The notes below the pieces were generated by a model, which ran no database searches, was not told where the DNA came from, and saw nothing but the letters and a program-made list of their open reading frames with translations. Below are positions 1-6,903 of a stretch of 8,259 nt of DNA, piece by piece; within the stretch, counting starts at the first letter, position 1; every line of letters starts with the position of its first letter. A program made the translations under genes and the position numbers. Origin of the DNA: Christensenellaceae bacterium (GTDB taxonomy: Bacteria; Bacillota; Clostridia; Christensenellales; SZUA-584); contig JAAXZP010000389.1 in assembly GCA_012719815.1 (NCBI GenBank), positions 1 through 8,259 on the forward strand, read 5' to 3'.

Positions 1-1
1 G

Positions 2-517
2 CTATTGTTCATGGGCTGCGAGTTTGGTCAGTTTATCGAGTGGGCGTATTATAAGCAACTGGACTGGTTCCTGCTGGAATACGACAGCCATCGCGGGTTG
101 CAGAATTACGTCAGGGCGCTGAACGCGTTTTACACCGGCTGCCCGGCGCTGTATGTGCGGGACGACAGCTGGGAAGGCTTTACGTGGCTCAATGTGGACA
201 ACGCGCAGCAGAGCTCGCTTGCCTTTCTGCGCCGCGGCGACAGCCCGGAAGATGTATGCGTCTGCGCGTTCAATTTCACGCCGGTACCGGTAAAGGGTTT
301 CGTGATGGGCCTGCCGGTGGACGGTGTGCTGACAGAGGTTCTGTGCAGCGAGGACGAAGCGTTCGGCGGTAAGGGAGGCTCGCGCGAAAAGGTGATAGCT
401 GCCCGAAAAGAGGCGTTCGGCGAATTCCAATTCAGCGCGGCTATCGATCTGCCGCCGTTATGCGCTGTTTATTACAAACTGACCGAAAAACCCTGTGAGC
501 GAGGTGAAGATGTGTGA
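2..517 (+). CDS. glgB: 1,4-alpha-glucan (glycogen) branching enzyme, C-terminal fragment
   Basis: Only the last 171 codons are present; the frame is open through the left edge. GlgB cuts an alpha-1,4 glucan and rejoins the piece by an alpha-1,6 bond, creating glycogen branches in the cytoplasm. The fragment opens with LLFMGCEFGQ, the conserved GlgB segment near the end of the GH13 barrel (E. coli has LLFMGNEFAQ). It continues with EW..Y..LDWFLLEYDSHRGLQ, then the all-beta C-terminal domain, including the typical FNFTPVP strand about residue 90 of the fragment and LPPLCAVYYKL near the end. The GH13 catalytic residues lie upstream and cannot be checked. A Cys replaces the usual Gly or Asn in MG(G/N)EF, a harmless-looking change. 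The TGA stop overlaps the GTG start of glgC by four bases, so the two genes are probably translationally coupled. Confidence 0.95.
   Translation, partial: LLFMGCEFGQFIEWAYYKQLDWFLLEYDSHRGLQNYVRALNAFYTGCPALYVRDDSWEGFTWLNVDNAQQSSLAFLRRGDSPEDVCVCAFNFTPVPVKGFVMGLPVDGVLTEVLCSEDEAFGGKGGSREKVIAARKEAFGEFQFSAAIDLPPLCAVYYKLTEKPCERGEDV
501..506 (+). promoter_or_regulatory. Ribosome binding site for glgC
   Basis: GAGGTG lies inside the last glgB codons, 7 nt before the GTG at 514. It supports this GTG, rather than a later ATG (for example codon 10), as the start of glgC. Confidence 0.75.
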
Positions 518-1734
518 CCAACAAGAAAAAGATTATCGCCATGCTGCTGGCGGGCGGGCAGGGCTCCCGGCTGGGCGTGCTCACCAAAACGCGAGCCAAG
601 CCTGCGGTTCCGTACGGGGGCAAGTATAAGATCATCGACTTTACCCTGTCCAACTGCACCAACTCCGGCATCGACACGGTGGGCGTGCTGACGCAGTACC
701 AGCCGCTGGAACTCAATTCCTACATCAGCACCGGCGCTCCATGGGATCTGGACAGCAACACCGGCGGCGTTTTCATACTGCCGCCTTACTGGAAGGCGGA
801 GCGCGGCGAATGGTATTCCGGCACCGCCAACGCCATCTATCAGAACAGCTTCTTTATCGACAAGTTCGACCCGGATTATATACTGGTGCTCTCGGGCGAC
901 CACATATATAAGATGGATTACAACGACATGCTCAAGTTCCATGTCAAAACGGAGGCGTCGGCCACCATCGCGGTGATCGAGGTGCCCATCGAGGATGCGT
1001 CCCGCTTCGGCATCATGAACACCGACGAAAATTTCCGCGTAATCGAGTTTGAGGAAAAGCCGGCAAGACCAAAAAGCAACCTCGCTTCGATGGGCGTGTA
1101 CATATTCAACTGGGACAGCGTTAGGGGATATCTTCAGGCGGACGCCGAGGACAAGGAATCCACCAACGACTTCGGCCGAGATATCATACCCAGGATGCTG
1201 GCGGCGGGCGAGCGGATATTCGCCTACCGCTTCAAGGGCTACTGGAAGGATGTTGGCACGGTGGAAAGCCTGTGGGAGGCCAACATGGAGCTGCTGCAGG
1301 ACCGCCCGGCGCTGAACCTGCACGACCCGTCGTGGAAGATACTGTCCCGCAACCCCAACCAGCCGCCGCACTATGTGGGCGACGACGCCAAGATCGTGAC
1401 CAGCCTTGTTTCGGAAGGCTGCCGCATATACGGCACGGTGGAGCACAGCGTGCTGTTTCCCGACGTGACCATCGAGGCGGGGGCGTACGTGCGCGACAGC
1501 ATCATCATGGAGAAGACGGTGGTGGGCGAGGGCTGCGAGATCGTCCGCACCATCATCGACGAAGGCGTGACGATAGGGCGCGGCTGCCGAATTGGCGGAG
1601 ACGGGAAGATCACTGTGATCGGGCAGGGCGCAGCGCTGTCCGACGGCATGGTAGTTGAGCCAGGCGCGTCCATACAGCCCGACTGCCGGTTCGTCAACGA
1701 CGTCTGCGAAAGCGGAGGTGAGGTGGGCAAATGA
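514..1734 (+). CDS. glgC: Glucose-1-phosphate adenylyltransferase (ADP-glucose pyrophosphorylase), catalytic subunit
   Basis: Makes ADP-glucose and pyrophosphate from ATP and glucose-1-phosphate, the committed step of bacterial glycogen synthesis. The 406 residues have an N-terminal nucleotidyltransferase domain and a C-terminal left-handed beta-helix of hexapeptide repeats (about 289-392). Signature elements are intact: the glycine-rich loop and RAKPAVP at about 13-33, SGDHIYKMDY at 127-136 with the metal-binding Asp129 (E. coli Asp142), FEEKP at 179-183 with Lys182 (E. coli Lys195, glucose-1-phosphate contact), DFGRDIIP at 219-226 and YWKDVGT at 243-249 with Asp246 (E. coli Asp276). Thr26 stands where E. 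coli has Lys39, the residue tied to fructose-1,6-bisphosphate activation; this suggests allostery unlike the enteric enzyme, which is inference. The GTG start overlaps the glgB stop and the TGA overlaps the glgD ATG. Its partner is probably GlgD. Confidence 0.97.
   Translation: MTNKKKIIAMLLAGGQGSRLGVLTKTRAKPAVPYGGKYKIIDFTLSNCTNSGIDTVGVLTQYQPLELNSYISTGAPWDLDSNTGGVFILPPYWKAERGEWYSGTANAIYQNSFFIDKFDPDYILVLSGDHIYKMDYNDMLKFHVKTEASATIAVIEVPIEDASRFGIMNTDENFRVIEFEEKPARPKSNLASMGVYIFNWDSVRGYLQADAEDKESTNDFGRDIIPRMLAAGERIFAYRFKGYWKDVGTVESLWEANMELLQDRPALNLHDPSWKILSRNPNQPPHYVGDDAKIVTSLVSEGCRIYGTVEHSVLFPDVTIEAGAYVRDSIIMEKTVVGEGCEIVRTIIDEGVTIGRGCRIGGDGKITVIGQGAALSDGMVVEPGASIQPDCRFVNDVCESGGEVGK
1714..1725 (+). 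promoter_or_regulatory. Ribosome binding site for glgD
   Basis: GGAGGTGAGGTG sits within the end of glgC, just before the ATG at 1731. It contains two candidate cores: GGAGGTG (gap of 10 nt) and AGGTG (gap of 5 nt). It is the strongest Shine-Dalgarno-like element between the synthesis genes. Confidence 0.75.
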
Positions 1735-2852
1735 TTAAGGATGTATTCGGCCTGATATACGCCGGGGAAGAGAACCCCAATCTGCGTGAACTGGTGCTGG
1801 CCCGCTCCGTTGCGGCGCTGCCCGTGGGCGGGCGCTACCGCGTGATCGATTTTGCGCTGTCCAACATGGTGAACAGCGGCATCCGCAACGTGGGCATCAT
1901 CACGCAGAAGAACTACCAGTCGCTGATGGACCATGTGGGCTCCGGCAAGGAGTGGGACTTGTCGCGCAAGACGGACGGCCTGTTTATGCTGCCGCCGTTT
2001 GACAACGCGGAGAATACCGGCATCTACCGCGGACTGATAGACGCCATCCGCGGCAACATGCCGTACATCAAGCGCGCGAGGCAGCCGTACTGCCTGCTGA
2101 TCGGCTCCTGCAACGTGCACACCGCAGCCTACAACCACATGCTTAAAATGCATCTGGAAAAGAAGGCGGACATCACCATGCTCTACACTGTGGACAGCGG
2201 CGAACACCGCGACTATTACCGTGACCTGCGGCTGTTCACCGACGAAGAGGGCTGGGTCACCGAGATGGACTACAACTTTAAGTATTCCAGCTCCAACAAG
2301 GTGAGTATGGACGTGTACCTGATACACAAGAGCCTATTGGAATACATCATCGACCGCAGCATTGCCCACGGTCATTACGACTTCGTGGGCGACGCGCTGA
2401 TGAAAAACGTGCGCAACCTGCGTATACTGGCGCTGGAGCACAAGGGCTATGTGGGCCGTCTGGATTCCGTTAACGCCTATTACCGCATGAACATGGATAT
2501 GCTAAGGCCGGAAGTCCAGAAAGACCTGTTCTATACCGGCTGGCCGGTGTATACAAAGATAAAGGATGAAGCTCCGGTGAAATACGGCCGGGACGCTCTG
2601 GTGAAAAACAGCCTATTAGCCAACGGCTGCGTGATAAACGGCGAGGTGAAAGACTGCATGCTGTTCCGCGGCGTGCGCATCGCTAAAGGCGCGAAGCTCA
2701 AAGGCTGCGTTATCATGCAGGAATGCGAAATCGACGCCAACTGCACGCTGGAATACGTCATCGCGGACAAGAATTGCCATATCCGCGAGGGCCGGCGGCT
2801 GGTGGGCGACTCCAACTACCCCATCATCCTGAGGAAAGGAACGGTGTTGTGA
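1731..2852 (+). CDS. glgD: GlgD, non-catalytic/regulatory homologue of ADP-glucose pyrophosphorylase
   Basis: A 373-residue paralogue of GlgC with the same fold: a nucleotidyltransferase-like domain and beta-helix repeats from about residue 286. In Firmicutes GlgD associates with GlgC and modulates its activity while being poor or inactive alone. The sequence agrees. The glycine-rich loop and RAKPAVP of GlgC are replaced by AGEENPN and RSVAALP (25-31). SGDHIYK becomes GSCNVHT (125-131), placing Cys127 at the catalytic Asp. FEEKP becomes MDYNF (179-183), so Asn182 replaces the sugar-phosphate Lys. KGYWKDVGT becomes KGYVGRLDS (238-246). Structural segments such as GGRYRVIDFALSN and VSMDVYLI remain, so this is an intact diverged subunit, not a decayed gene. 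The ATG overlaps the glgC stop (ATGA), which favours coupled, near-equal synthesis of the two subunits. Confidence 0.95.
   Translation: MIKDVFGLIYAGEENPNLRELVLARSVAALPVGGRYRVIDFALSNMVNSGIRNVGIITQKNYQSLMDHVGSGKEWDLSRKTDGLFMLPPFDNAENTGIYRGLIDAIRGNMPYIKRARQPYCLLIGSCNVHTAAYNHMLKMHLEKKADITMLYTVDSGEHRDYYRDLRLFTDEEGWVTEMDYNFKYSSSNKVSMDVYLIHKSLLEYIIDRSIAHGHYDFVGDALMKNVRNLRILALEHKGYVGRLDSVNAYYRMNMDMLRPEVQKDLFYTGWPVYTKIKDEAPVKYGRDALVKNSLLANGCVINGEVKDCMLFRGVRIAKGAKLKGCVIMQECEIDANCTLEYVIADKNCHIREGRRLVGDSNYPIILRKGTVL
2835..2840 (+). promoter_or_regulatory. Weak, distant ribosome binding site for glgA
   Basis: AAAGGA ends 13 nt before the ATG at 2854, farther than usual, and no better site is closer. The glgD stop is one base before the glgA start, so reinitiation by ribosomes finishing glgD probably provides much of glgA translation (inference). 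Confidence 0.45.
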
Positions 2853-2853
2853 G

Positions 2854-4347
2854 ATGAGTCGGCAGCAAACCCCGTTAAACAGCGCGGATAAGGCCAAAGA
2901 ATTCCCGCGGCTGCCCTCGATACTGATGGCGGCGGCTGAATGCGCGCCGTTTGCCAAAACGGGCGGGCTCGCGGACGTGGTGGGCACGCTGTCCAGGGAG
3001 CTCAAAAGCCTGGGCTTTGATATCCGGCTGATGGTGCCATTTCACCGCGTCATCAAGGACAAATACCGGGACGCCGTGCAGCATGTCATAAGTTTCAGCG
3101 TGGATCTCGGCTGGCGTTCGCAATACGTAGGCATAGAGCTTTTGGACTGGGACGGCCTGCCGGTGTACTTCATCGACAACGAGTACTACTTCGGCCACGC
3201 CATCTACCGCGGCGGCAGCTTCGAGGGAGAACAGTACGCCTACTTCTCCCGCGTGATACTGGAGGCGCTGCCGCTGATCGGCTTTGAGCCGGACATCATA
3301 CACGTCAACGACTGGCACACCGCGATGGTGCCCATGCTGCAAAAGACGCAGTACGGCGGCAAGCCGCAGAGCAGGGCGAAAACCGTGCTGTCCATACACA
3401 GCCTGGGCTATCAGGGGCGGTTCGACTTTAACTTCGCGGCGGACCTACTAAGCATCGAGGGCAAATATTACAGCCCGGAATACCTAGAGTATTACGGGGG
3501 CGCCAACTTTATGAAAGGCGGCATCGTGTTCGCCGACAGGATCGTCACCGTAAGCCCCACGTATGCCGAGGAGATCTGTACGCCGCAGTTTGGCGAAGGA
3601 CTGGATGGCGTGCTGCGGACCCGCCGGGATGACCTCATCGGCATACTCAACGGTATCGACACCGAGGCGTACAACCCCGCGGCCGATGAATACATCTCGC
3701 ACCCGTACAGCGCGGACGACCTGTCCGGCAAACAGCGGGATAAAGAGGCGCTGATCAAGGAACTGGGGATAAGGATAAAGCCCGACACGCCGCTTATCGG
3801 CATGGTGTCGCGGCTGACCCGCCAGAAAGGGCTGGACCTGCTGCTGACGGTGTTTGACGAGCTGATGAAGGAGGACGTCGGGCTGGTGCTGCTGGGCACC
3901 GGCGAAACGGAGTACGAGGAGTTCTTCCGCAGCGCCGCTTTTCGGTCGGACGGGCGAGCCAAGGGGCTGACGCTTTTCGACGAAGCGCTGGCGCACCGCA
4001 TCTACGCGGGCAGCGACCTGTTCCTGATGCCGTCGCGCTACGAGCCGTGCGGCCTGGCGCAGATGATCGCGCTGCGGTACGGCACGCTGCCCATCGTGCG
4101 CGCCACCGGCGGGCTGAAAGATACGGTTATGCCCTATAATGAGTATACCGGCGAGGGCAACGGCTTCTCGTTCGACAACTACGACGCGCACGATATGCTC
4201 AATACCATCCGCTACGCGCTCAAAATATGCCGCGACGCAGAACGTCTTTATGCGCTCAGGCGGCGCGCCATGACGCAGGACTTAAGCTTTAGGAAGAGCG
4301 CCGAGAAGTACGCTGCGCTGTACCGCGACATGGTGGGAATAGAGTAG
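2854..4347 (+). CDS. glgA: Glycogen synthase (ADP-glucose type, GT5)
   Basis: Transfers glucose from ADP-glucose to the non-reducing end of an alpha-1,4 glucan, with retention, in the cytoplasm. The 497 residues form two Rossmann-like domains (GT-B). The N-terminal signature AECAPFAKTGGLADVVG spans 28-44, with Lys35-Thr-Gly-Gly matching E. coli Lys15. HVNDWHTA is at 150-157. The C-terminal domain has SRLTRQKGLDL at about 319-329, with Arg320 and Lys325 matching E. coli Arg300 and Lys305. RYEPCGLAQ at 395-403 carries Glu397, matching E. coli Glu377. All key residues are present. Most GlgA proteins begin almost directly with the first strand (KILFAASE); this one has about 20 extra polar residues before it. 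No in-frame ATG, GTG or TTG offers a start that keeps the first strand, so 2854 is the best start. The gene follows glgD after one base. Confidence 0.97.
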   Translation: MSRQQTPLNSADKAKEFPRLPSILMAAAECAPFAKTGGLADVVGTLSRELKSLGFDIRLMVPFHRVIKDKYRDAVQHVISFSVDLGWRSQYVGIELLDWDGLPVYFIDNEYYFGHAIYRGGSFEGEQYAYFSRVILEALPLIGFEPDIIHVNDWHTAMVPMLQKTQYGGKPQSRAKTVLSIHSLGYQGRFDFNFAADLLSIEGKYYSPEYLEYYGGANFMKGGIVFADRIVTVSPTYAEEICTPQFGEGLDGVLRTRRDDLIGILNGIDTEAYNPAADEYISHPYSADDLSGKQRDKEALIKELGIRIKPDTPLIGMVSRLTRQKGLDLLLTVFDELMKEDVGLVLLGTGETEYEEFFRSAAFRSDGRAKGLTLFDEALAHRIYAGSDLFLMPSRYEPCGLAQMIALRYGTLPIVRATGGLKDTVMPYNEYTGEGNGFSFDNYDAHDMLNTIRYALKICRDAERLYALRRRAMTQDLSFRKSAEKYAALYRDMVGIE

Positions 4348-4359
4348 TATGTGGTAATA

Positions 4360-4389
4360 CTGCCCTGCCGGAATTGACATGAAGGGCAG
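4360..4389 (+). other. Stem-loop, 7-bp stem and 16-nt loop
   Basis: CTGCCCT (4360-4366) is perfectly complementary to AGGGCAG (4383-4389). The downstream sequence is AGCCTAATAG, with no U-run, so it is not a rho-independent terminator. The loop contains the -35 hexamer of the promoter below, and the 3' arm lies in that promoter's spacer. It could act as an RNA structure in read-through transcripts or as an inverted-repeat operator; neither is shown. Confidence 0.5.
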
Positions 4390-4402
4390 AGCCTAATAGA
4401 AT
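4374..4402 (+). promoter_or_regulatory. Putative sigma-A promoter for glgP
   Basis: TTGACA at 4374-4379 is a perfect -35 hexamer. A 17-nt spacer leads to TAGAAT at 4397-4402, five of six matches to TATAAT. The predicted start is A4409 or A4410, giving a leader of about 28 nt before the TTG at 4437. It lies in the only intergenic gap and points toward glgP, so degradation genes could be transcribed separately from glgBCDA. Prediction from sequence only. Confidence 0.65.
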
Positions 4403-4424
4403 AGCTGCAATAAACAAAAACCCC

Positions 4425-4430
4425 GGAGGG
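4425..4430 (+). promoter_or_regulatory. Ribosome binding site for glgP (decides the TTG start)
   Basis: GGAGGG ends 6 nt before the TTG at 4437. No ATG or GTG is available in frame nearby, and the first in-frame ATG (codon 64) would remove conserved N-terminal sequence. This site is therefore the main support for a TTG start. It overlaps the 3' half of a possible long-range pairing with 4362-4371. Confidence 0.8.
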
Positions 4431-4436
4431 CTGTCA

Positions 4437-6881
4437 TTGCATAACGAGAATAGCGACAATACGGGCAAGCTCAGGCAGATCATAGAGGGCAAGCTCAATA
4501 GCTTTTACGGGCGCACACTGGACAACGCATCGGAAGAAGAGATTTTCCAGGCGGTGGCGCTCAGCCTGCGCGACAGGATATTGGAACGTGCGGCAAAGGC
4601 CGGCGAGGAGATAGCGCGGCGCGGCATGAAGACGCTGTACTACATGTCCGCGGAGTTCCTGCTGGGCCGCGCGCTGGTGGGCAACATGATAAGCCTCGGC
4701 GTGCTGGACCAGTACCGCGCGGTGCTGGACGAGATCGGCTACCCGCTTGACAGGCTGGAGGAGCAAGAGAACGAGGCGGGGCTGGGCAACGGCGGGCTCG
4801 GCCGTCTGGCGGCATGTTTCCTCGACTCGCTGTCCACGCTCAACATGCCGGTTATCGGCTCAGGCATACGCTACGAATACGGTATATTCCGCCAGCGCAT
4901 TGTGGACGGCAAACAGGTGGAAGTGCCGGACGACTGGACGGCCAAGGGCGACGTCTGGTCCGTCGAGCGGCGCGAGGAACAGGTGGAGGTACGCTTCGAA
5001 GGCACGGTGGAGGAGGTGTGGGCGGAACAGGGTTTGACTGTTCACCACACGAACTACCAGTCGGTATTGGCCGTGCCCTACGACATGCCGGTGATCGGCT
5101 ACGACAGCAGGACGCCCGCAACGCTGAGGCTGTGGCGCGCCGAATGCCCGTCGTTTGACTTGGAGTCGTTCAACAAGGGTGACTACAGCTGCCTGGTGCA
5201 GCAGCGCGAGCTGGCGGAGACCATCTCCAAAGTGCTGTACCCGGAGGACAACCACATTGCAGGGCGGATGCTGCGGCTCAAGCAGTATTATTTCCTCGCT
5301 TCCGCCACCATGCAGCACATGGTGCGCGAACACAAGAAGCGCTACGGCGATGTGCGCACGCTGCCCGACAAAGTGGTGGTGCAGATCAACGACACGCACC
5401 CGGCGTTCGCCATCCCCGAACTGATGCGCATATTGATGGACGAAGAAAAGCTGGGCTGGGACGAAGCATACGGCATTGTCAGCCGGATATTCAACTACAC
5501 CAACCACACGGTGATGCAGGAAGCGCTGGAAGTATGGCCGGAGCAGATGTTCAAGGCGCTGCTGCCGCGGGTATACGCCATCGTGGCGGCGATAAGCGAC
5601 CGGTTCAGCGAAAGGCTGCGGAAAGCGTTTCCGGGCGACTGGGATAAGATATCCGCCATGTCTATCATCGCGCACGACGAAATCCGCATGGCCAACCTGT
5701 GCCTTGCGGTGTGCAACCGCGTCAACGGCGTGTCGCAGCTGCACGGCGAGATATTACAGACGCGCACTTTCCGGGATTTCTATGTGATCAGCCCGGAGAA
5801 GTTCGTCGCAATCACCAACGGCATCACGCAGCGGCGCTGGCTGGCCGCGGCCAACCCGGCGCTGTGCGGCCTGATACACGACTATATCGGCGGCGGTTTC
5901 TTAAAGGACAGCCGCGAGCTGGAGCGCCTAAAGCCGCTGGCGGACAATCCCGCCTTTATCGCCGACTTCGCCCGGGTGAAGGCGCAGAATAAGCGCTGTC
6001 TCGCGGAACACGTGAAAAAGACGCAAGGCGTTGCGCTGAATCCGGACACGGTGTTCGACGTGCAGGCCAAGCGGCTGCACGAATACAAGCGCCAGCTTTT
6101 GAAAGTGCTGCACATACTCTATCTCTACAACCGTTTAACGGAGGACGCTTCGTTCTCGCTGCCTCAGCCGGTGACGTTCCTGTTTGCAGCCAAAGCGTCC
6201 CCCGCATATCACAGGGCGAAGAGCATCATCCACCTCATCAACGCGGTGGCGGCGCTGGTGGAATCCAATCCGCGCACACGGGAAGCCATCCGCGTGCAGT
6301 TCCTCGAGAACTACAACGTCACGCTGGCTGAGCGGCTGATCCCCGCGGCGGATATCAGCGAGCAGCTTTCGACGGCGGGCCGCGAAGCTTCGGGCACCGG
6401 CAACATGAAATTTATGCTGAACGGCGCGGTGACGCTGGGCACGATGGACGGCGCCAACGTCGAGATATTCGAGCGGGTAGGGCCGAACAACATATTCATA
6501 TTCGGCGCACGGGCCGAGGAAATCGCCCGCATGGAGCGCGACAAAAGCTACGACCCGAAGAAGATAATAGACGCCAATCCTGACGTGAAGGCCGCAGTGT
6601 CGCGTTTGGTTGACGGGTCGCTGCCCGGCGTGGACGCAGGGCAGTTCGAGGACATATACCGGTCGTTGCTGACCAGCAATTACGACCCGGCCGACAGGTA
6701 TTTCGTGCTGTACGATTTCGATTCCTATCGCGAAGTTTTCGATACGGTGATGAAGGCCTACGCCGACCGGACGGCATGGACGCGCAAGGCGGTGCTCAAT
6801 ACCGCCGGCGCGGGTTTTTTCAGCTCCGACCGGACGGTTGCGGAATACAACCGGCTGATCTGGCATCTGGAATCGCTGTAG
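4437..6881 (+). CDS. glgP: Glycogen/maltodextrin phosphorylase (GT35, PLP-dependent)
   Basis: Uses phosphate to release glucose-1-phosphate from the non-reducing ends of alpha-1,4 glucans, stopping near branch points. At 814 residues it matches full-length bacterial phosphorylases (E. coli GlgP 815). Visible motifs in order are YYMSAEFLLGR (about 68-78), GNGGLGRLAACFLDS (117-131), INDTHPAFAIPELMR (from 317), ITNGITQRRWL, AKRLHEYKRQLL, and EASGTGNMKF (650-659), in which Lys658 should carry pyridoxal phosphate. The N-terminus is short and lacks the phosphorylation-site extension of animal phosphorylases. It starts with TTG behind a good Shine-Dalgarno, which may limit expression. It has its own predicted promoter and is the first gene of the degradation half of the locus. 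Glycogen versus maltodextrin preference cannot be decided from sequence; the operon context favours glycogen. Confidence 0.97.
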   Translation: MHNENSDNTGKLRQIIEGKLNSFYGRTLDNASEEEIFQAVALSLRDRILERAAKAGEEIARRGMKTLYYMSAEFLLGRALVGNMISLGVLDQYRAVLDEIGYPLDRLEEQENEAGLGNGGLGRLAACFLDSLSTLNMPVIGSGIRYEYGIFRQRIVDGKQVEVPDDWTAKGDVWSVERREEQVEVRFEGTVEEVWAEQGLTVHHTNYQSVLAVPYDMPVIGYDSRTPATLRLWRAECPSFDLESFNKGDYSCLVQQRELAETISKVLYPEDNHIAGRMLRLKQYYFLASATMQHMVREHKKRYGDVRTLPDKVVVQINDTHPAFAIPELMRILMDEEKLGWDEAYGIVSRIFNYTNHTVMQEALEVWPEQMFKALLPRVYAIVAAISDRFSERLRKAFPGDWDKISAMSIIAHDEIRMANLCLAVCNRVNGVSQLHGEILQTRTFRDFYVISPEKFVAITNGITQRRWLAAANPALCGLIHDYIGGGFLKDSRELERLKPLADNPAFIADFARVKAQNKRCLAEHVKKTQGVALNPDTVFDVQAKRLHEYKRQLLKVLHILYLYNRLTEDASFSLPQPVTFLFAAKASPAYHRAKSIIHLINAVAALVESNPRTREAIRVQFLENYNVTLAERLIPAADISEQLSTAGREASGTGNMKFMLNGAVTLGTMDGANVEIFERVGPNNIFIFGARAEEIARMERDKSYDPKKIIDANPDVKAAVSRLVDGSLPGVDAGQFEDIYRSLLTSNYDPADRYFVLYDFDSYREVFDTVMKAYADRTAWTRKAVLNTAGAGFFSSDRTVAEYNRLIWHLESL

Positions 6882-6887
6882 AAGACA

Positions 6888-6896
6888 GGGGGGAGG
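6888..6896 (+). promoter_or_regulatory. Ribosome binding site for the GH13 gene
   Basis: GGGGGGAGG ends 7 nt before the ATG at 6904, an ideal gap. The ATG at 6897 touches the purine run directly and belongs to a different, short frame, so 6904 is the supported start. Confidence 0.8.
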
Positions 6897-6903
6897 ATGA
6901 GGC

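Larger units (their letters stand above)
4348..4436 (+). promoter_or_regulatory. glgA-glgP intergenic regulatory region
   Basis: This 89-nt gap is the only sizeable non-coding stretch in the window and is AT-richer than the genes. It contains a stem-loop (4360-4389), a promoter (4374-4402), a second complementary segment to the upstream arm that overlaps the ribosome binding site (4423-4431), and the Shine-Dalgarno of glgP. No T-tract follows any hairpin, so it does not look like an intrinsic terminator. Transcription from upstream can probably read through it. Confidence 0.7.

Noticed and set aside
472..2327. Minus-strand open frames of 324 and 318 codons opposite glgC and glgD
   Set aside because: Low-complexity shadow composition, no family signature, and full overlap with well-recognised genes. 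GC-rich coding DNA often leaves long antisense frames open.
1731..2852. glgD as a decaying duplicate of glgC
   Set aside because: The frame is full length, the fold-defining segments are kept, it has a strong ribosome binding site and a coupled start, and GlgD is a known Firmicutes family.
4360..4389. Rho-independent terminator between glgA and glgP
   Set aside because: The stem is only 7 bp with a 16-nt loop, and no T-tract follows. Kept as a stem-loop only.
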